From the NCBI GenBank assembly GCA_018269005.1, contig JAFDVK010000032.1:124001-188000 (forward strand): a DNA stretch of 64,000 nt, written 5' to 3'. Source of the DNA: Acidobacteriota bacterium. Its GTDB lineage: Bacteria > Acidobacteriota > Blastocatellia > Pyrinomonadales > Pyrinomonadaceae. The translations under genes and the position numbers were made by a program. Shown in pieces: positions 60,263-64,000 of this stretch. The notes under the pieces are model-generated. The model was given only the letters and a program-made list of their open reading frames with translations, was not told the origin of the DNA and made no database searches. Position 1 is the first letter of the stretch. Each line of letters opens with the position of its first letter.

Positions 60263-62890
60263 CTATTCCTGCGGAGAGGTGGTCTTGTAAACAGATTTTA
60301 CACGGGTGTTCGGATTTTGTCGTCCGCGGCCGCTCCCGATAAATCGATTCTCCCGAAAATATACCGTGATCTGCGATCCAGACGTACTGCCGTTCTCGGA
60401 ATCATTGACCGTTGCGGGGTCGCCCTGGATTATGGCGATCTCCGTCTCAGCGGAATATTCGACATGAGAGCCAGTTGCCCGGCGGCCCGGCTGGGTTATC
60501 ACGACCGAACGTTCTGCGACCGTCCGAGAAACTTCGTTCTGGTCGTTGAGAAACACATCTGCCGATTCGGCAGTGATCCTGTCTGTCGCTTGCCGGATAT
60601 CGACATTTCCGGTATACCTCAACGCACGGCCGTTCCGGTCGTAGGTCATCGCGTCCGCGGCCGCAAAGACGGGCACTCGAGACTCCTTTCCCGCACGTTT
60701 GATCTTGGCATCGTACAATCCGCTCTGCACGGCGCCTTCGGCGACGAGCTTTCCTTCTCGTTGCAAGACGGTCAACTTATCTGCGCGGACGTAGTTGTCG
60801 TCCTGCCACGCCCTTGCGGCTCCCGTGAAGACGGCAGTGTCCGCGTTCCTGTCAAGAACAGCTTCATTCGAGGTGACGAACACGGGCTTTTTGTTGTCGG
60901 AGAAAGGCGATGCTGCGCCCATCGAACCGCCATTGTAGAACGTAGTGCTGACACTGCCCCGAAGATAGGAGATCTGCGTAGCTGTGTTCCAGTCGATGTC
61001 CCGAGCCTTCGCTCTCGAACGGTCATCCCAGACCGTCGGTTCTCCGCCGCGAAGTCGCAAGACCTTGTCGTTCGCGCTGTAGATAAAACGTTCGGCGAGT
61101 CCGCGACGATCGAGCTCGGAATATCTACCATTCCCGACAGCCTGCAGTTCTGAAAGATCTTTCGACGCGGCATCAAAGGTCGCGACCACCCGCTCGGAGT
61201 TTAGAACCTGTTCACCGAGATCTGCGGTCGGCACGGTCGGCCTTCTTACGGTCTTGGCTCCGACACCGCCGACGCACTCGCGGGCGTTATTCCCCATCGG
61301 AAAGAACTCGCAGTCAAAACGCGGGGCATTAACCGTCGTGTCGTAGATCTGAGAGGCCTTCTTGACGGGTTCGATCTCAAGGATCGCGTTCCCGACCGCC
61401 TCGGCCTTGCTTATGTCCTGTCCGTTGTCATGGAAATATGTTTTAACGGTGTCCGCGGTTACACGCTTGGTTGCAGCATCAGGTGCATTTCCGGGAGCAT
61501 CGAGCTGAATTGTGGTCCGGCCGTCAGTATTCATTGCGGCCAAAATGCCGGTGCCTTTGAAATCGATCGAGATCGAGCTTGGTGTAGAGAGCGTTGCCTT
61601 CGAGTATTCGGACGCCGTGGTCGGGACGAGTTCGGCACGAGCATTCGTAACCGCACGGGCGCTCCGAAGTTGGTTCGGGGCAGCATAGTCGATCGTCATC
61701 TCATTGGCCGATGCCTGTGTCAGCCTCTCCGGCGTCGTCTGTTTCAGGAACGTGTTGCCCGTTACGACAGCGTGTTTGATCTCCTCGGACGGAAACAGGT
61801 CGACGTCCATCCGATCGCCTTTTACATAGTCCGGGCCTTGGGCAACTTGTGCGGCCCCATTCAGGGTGGCCTTCAGCCCTTTTCTATCGTAAACGGCAGT
61901 TTGAGCCTGGATCTCCGTTTTTCGTGAATCTTGCTCGGTGACGATCCGAGCGGAACCACTAAGCTCGAACCGATCGAGCGGCTTGTCGTAAGCCGCATTC
62001 GCGGCGTCGATCGTCGTGGTCTTCCCGTCATTGGAAACGATATGCACATTCTCGAATAGTTCGAGTTTCGTCAGGTCGCGAGCCGCCGGATCAGTTTCAC
62101 CGCCCGAAAGCCATGCGACCGCTCGGCCGGCGGAGACATCGCTCGTGCGGCCGTCTGAGTCGATCTTCGCCTTGAATCCGCCGATAAGTTCGATGCTGTT
62201 CGCCGTTTGGTCATAGACGGCATTCGCCGCATTCAATTTCGCGTACTTTACGCCCGCCGACTTCTTGGCGGCGGACTCAAAGGTCTCGATCTCGACATCT
62301 TGTCGAAGTTCAAGCTTCTTTTCTGCCATCTTCACGGTCGCACCGACCGAGGTGCCGCGGATGTTTTCGCGTTCAAATGCGATCTTCTCGTCCGTATCAG
62401 CAGTCTCCGATGCCCGCGTATATGTGACGCCGTCGGTTTCGACATTCAGTGCATCGCGAGTAGTGATCTTCACATTGCCGGCGAGATAGGCGGTGAAATT
62501 CTTATTTGCTTCCGGGACATAAACGGCCTTGTCCGCCTTGATCTCGTCAAAGACCTGCCCATCGGCCGCAAAGACCTTGACGTATGCGTTCTCTAGCTCT
62601 TGATGATTGTCGGAGAAAGTTCGGGCCGTATCGGCCTTTATGAAATATTTCGGCGTCGAACCGTCGCTCTCTGTTCGTTCATAGCCGCTAACCTCTGCGA
62701 TAACGTCTGTCGAGAGATGCGCGTGTTCGGGCTTGAATTTGAACGCGGGCTTTGAACGCGTTGTATAGAAACTTGCGGCGACAACGAGCACGATGATGCC
62801 GCCGGCGACAAGGGCCGCATAGCGAAGGATCTTCGGCAGTTTTGCACGAAAGTCGTAGCTTTGTATTCTTTCGACGGTTCTTTCAGCCAC
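60263..62890 (-). CDS. LptC-LptA fusion (LPS export, OstA-like repeats)
   Basis: A very large (~875 residue) periplasmic LPS-transport protein. A membrane anchor (AALVAGGIIVLVVAASFYTT) is followed by an LptC-like domain (AEVSGYERTESDGSTPKYFI, EIKADKAVYVPEANKNFTAY) and then multiple OstA/LptA-type beta-jellyroll segments (AVYDQTANSIELIGGF, AAYDKPLDRFELSGSA, AMTYDRNGRALRYTGN). LptC and LptA are usually separate and much smaller. The first ATG (62971) would overlap recJ by 74 bp, so the GTG at 62890 (VAERTVERIQ), with an AGAGAAG upstream, is preferred; either is possible. Confidence 0.8.
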   Translation of the reverse strand: MAERTVERIQSYDFRAKLPKILRYAALVAGGIIVLVVAASFYTTRSKPAFKFKPEHAHLSTDVIAEVSGYERTESDGSTPKYFIKADTARTFSDNHQELENAYVKVFAADGQVFDEIKADKAVYVPEANKNFTAYLAGNVKITTRDALNVETDGVTYTRASETADTDEKIAFERENIRGTSVGATVKMAEKKLELRQDVEIETFESAAKKSAGVKYAKLNAANAVYDQTANSIELIGGFKAKIDSDGRTSDVSAGRAVAWLSGGETDPAARDLTKLELFENVHIVSNDGKTTTIDAANAAYDKPLDRFELSGSARIVTEQDSRKTEIQAQTAVYDRKGLKATLNGAAQVAQGPDYVKGDRMDVDLFPSEEIKHAVVTGNTFLKQTTPERLTQASANEMTIDYAAPNQLRSARAVTNARAELVPTTASEYSKATLSTPSSISIDFKGTGILAAMNTDGRTTIQLDAPGNAPDAATKRVTADTVKTYFHDNGQDISKAEAVGNAILEIEPVKKASQIYDTTVNAPRFDCEFFPMGNNARECVGGVGAKTVRRPTVPTADLGEQVLNSERVVATFDAASKDLSELQAVGNGRYSELDRRGLAERFIYSANDKVLRLRGGEPTVWDDRSRAKARDIDWNTATQISYLRGSVSTTFYNGGSMGAASPFSDNKKPVFVTSNEAVLDRNADTAVFTGAARAWQDDNYVRADKLTVLQREGKLVAEGAVQSGLYDAKIKRAGKESRVPVFAAADAMTYDRNGRALRYTGNVDIRQATDRITAESADVFLNDQNEVSRTVAERSVVITQPGRRATGSHVEYSAETEIAIIQGDPATVNDSENGSTSGSQITVYFRENRFIGSGRGRQNPNTRVKSVYKTTSPQE

Positions 62891-62897
62891 AGAAGGA

Positions 62898-64000
62898 TTA
62901 TGCTTCTCTAAAGTCTTCGACGACAAGCTGGACCTTTCGATTTCCCTGCCAATTGTTGACTTCGAGGACATAAGCTAGTTCGATGCGCGAACCACGCAGC
63001 AAAGTTCGCCCCTTTGAGCGGTCGACACCGTCCCACCAAACTGCCTCGAACTGCCGGCCTGTGTCGGATGCGAGCTTAAGCCGCAGATGCTTTTCCTTCA
63101 TTACGAACGGGTCCTCACGTAATGTCAGTCCCTTAGTTACGAATATCGGCTTCGGATTTCCTTGTCCGAAAGGTTCGAGCATCGAGATCGTGTCAATAAG
63201 CCTCAGATCGATGGTCTCAGGGAGCAGAACGGCATCGACGGTAAGTTCAGGGACAAGGTCTTCTGCCCCAAAGGTCGAGTCCGCGTACTCTGAGAGTCGT
63301 CGTCTTAGCTCAGAAATGCGTTCTGTGCGAATTTTCATCCCCGCTGCGGCTCGATGTCCGCCGAACTGCTCAAAAAGGTCCTGAGCGGCCTCCAAGGCGT
63401 TGAGCAGGTGAACTCCTGGGATGCTCCGGGCACTTCCCTGGGCCATACCGTCCTCGATCGAGAGGACGATCGCGGGCCGATAGAGCTTATCCGCGATCCG
63501 CGAAGCCGCAAGTCCGATCACGCCGCGATGCCATCCTTCGCCCGCTACGACAACGAAATTTGAACTTACTTGGCCAGCGGCCTCTGCGAATGCGAGTTCC
63601 GTGATCTTCTGCTGAGTCTGCTGCCGTTCACGATTTCTGGAGTCAAGAAGAGAAGCGAGTTGTCGTGCCTTCACGAAATCCGTCTCCTCGAGCAACTCAA
63701 CGACGTGCTTCGCAACATCCATTCGCCCGGCGGCGTTTATTCTCGGACCGATCCGAAAGCCGATATGATAACTCGTCATCTCGGACGTACAGTCCGCAAC
63801 CTCCATCAACGCCCGAAGCCCGCAGTTGTCGGTCAGAAGCAGATCTTTTAGACCGATCGCAACGATCGCGCGATTCTCGCCTGTAAGATCCATCACATCG
63901 GCCACGGTGCCGATGGCGGCTATTTTAAGAAAACCCGGAGTTTCATGTTCAAGACCGGACTCGCTAAGAAGCGCGGTCGCAAGTTTGAACGCGACGCCTA
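62898..64000 (-). CDS. recJ: Single-stranded-DNA exonuclease RecJ (N-terminus beyond window)
   Basis: The frame is open to the window's right edge, where it reads GVAFKLATALL and then IAAIGTVADVMDLTGENRAI, so the N-terminal DHH domain is missing. The visible part has the DHHA1 domain (FVVVAGEGWHRGVIGLAASR, QFGGHRAAAGMKI) and the RecJ OB fold (SMLEPFGQGNPKPIFVTKGL). RecJ degrades 5' single strands in recombination and repair. It is upstream of the Lpt genes; its stop precedes the preferred lptCA start by 7 bp. Confidence 0.93.
   Translation of the reverse strand, partial: GVAFKLATALLSESGLEHETPGFLKIAAIGTVADVMDLTGENRAIVAIGLKDLLLTDNCGLRALMEVADCTSEMTSYHIGFRIGPRINAAGRMDVAKHVVELLEETDFVKARQLASLLDSRNRERQQTQQKITELAFAEAAGQVSSNFVVVAGEGWHRGVIGLAASRIADKLYRPAIVLSIEDGMAQGSARSIPGVHLLNALEAAQDLFEQFGGHRAAAGMKIRTERISELRRRLSEYADSTFGAEDLVPELTVDAVLLPETIDLRLIDTISMLEPFGQGNPKPIFVTKGLTLREDPFVMKEKHLRLKLASDTGRQFEAVWWDGVDRSKGRTLLRGSRIELAYVLEVNNWQGNRKVQLVVEDFREA

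Noticed and set aside
60221..61153. 310-codon plus-strand frame opposite the LptC-LptA-like gene
   Set aside because: It is an antisense shadow of a coupled gene in the Lpt operon, with no domain support.

Overview
The window reads as a Gram-negative chromosome with outer-membrane machinery (Lpt LPS export, Mla/Mce lipid transport, TolC) and moderate-to-high GC. The gene mix fits Acidobacteriota, probably class Blastocatellia: an Acidobacteria-style secreted VWFA protein, an S41 protease fused to a LolA-like domain, an ECF sigma/anti-sigma pair with a Spy-like protein, and the GltD-like double-ferredoxin oxidoreductase. This is inferred from gene content; there is no 16S gene to confirm it.

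Layout. 0-7 kb: the end of a TPR protein, then a minus-strand run of small, translationally coupled genes below a GltD-like flavoprotein. This run contains duplicated chimeric gene fragments and a REP-like hairpin. Prepilin peptidase and a TPR protein follow. 7-12.6 kb: ribbon-helix-helix protein, RNase P RNA, a polysaccharide-export-domain protein, PTS Enzyme I, an AIM24-like protein and an MFS transporter. 12.7-17.3 kb: a sugar nucleotidyltransferase/kinase pair, then asnS. The 3' end of asnS is duplicated around a zeta-toxin-like gene and its small partner. 17.3-25 kb: NPP-type phosphodiesterase, lipoprotein, metallophosphoesterase, UbiD-like decarboxylase, 3-hydroxybutyryl-CoA dehydrogenase and thiolase. 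25-31 kb: a repeat-rich gene-free stretch, proline dehydrogenase divergent from proS, and a sigma/anti-sigma/Spy-like operon. 31.4-34.2 kb: Mla-type ABC permease, ATPase and MCE protein. 34.3-39.9 kb: an arginine operon (argR, a P-loop protein, argC, argD, an acylornithine transcarbamylase, argB) behind a putative ArgR-controlled leaderless promoter. 39.9-48.1 kb: tpiA-secG-tRNA-Leu, a CPA2 antiporter, and gap-S41 protease-pgk. 48.3-53.1 kb: TolC, a glycosyltransferase and three secreted proteins. 53.1-64 kb: a long minus-strand cluster recJ-lptCA-lptB-rpoN-hpf-hprK-rapZ-EIIA(Man)-HPr-arginase-ddl.

Functional links. Enzyme I (8.5-10.2 kb), HPr, EIIA(Man), an HPr-kinase-like ATPase and RapZ form a regulatory PTS set without sugar permeases in view. 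The arg operon appears to use N-acylated intermediates throughout. The genes for the first acylation step and for deacylation are not recognisable, which puts attention on the uncharacterised P-loop protein. tpiA, gap and pgk form a glycolytic neighbourhood.

The most unusual structure is the asnS/zeta-toxin arrangement. The last 28 codons plus stop of asnS occur twice, 826 bp apart, and all 9 differences between the copies are synonymous.
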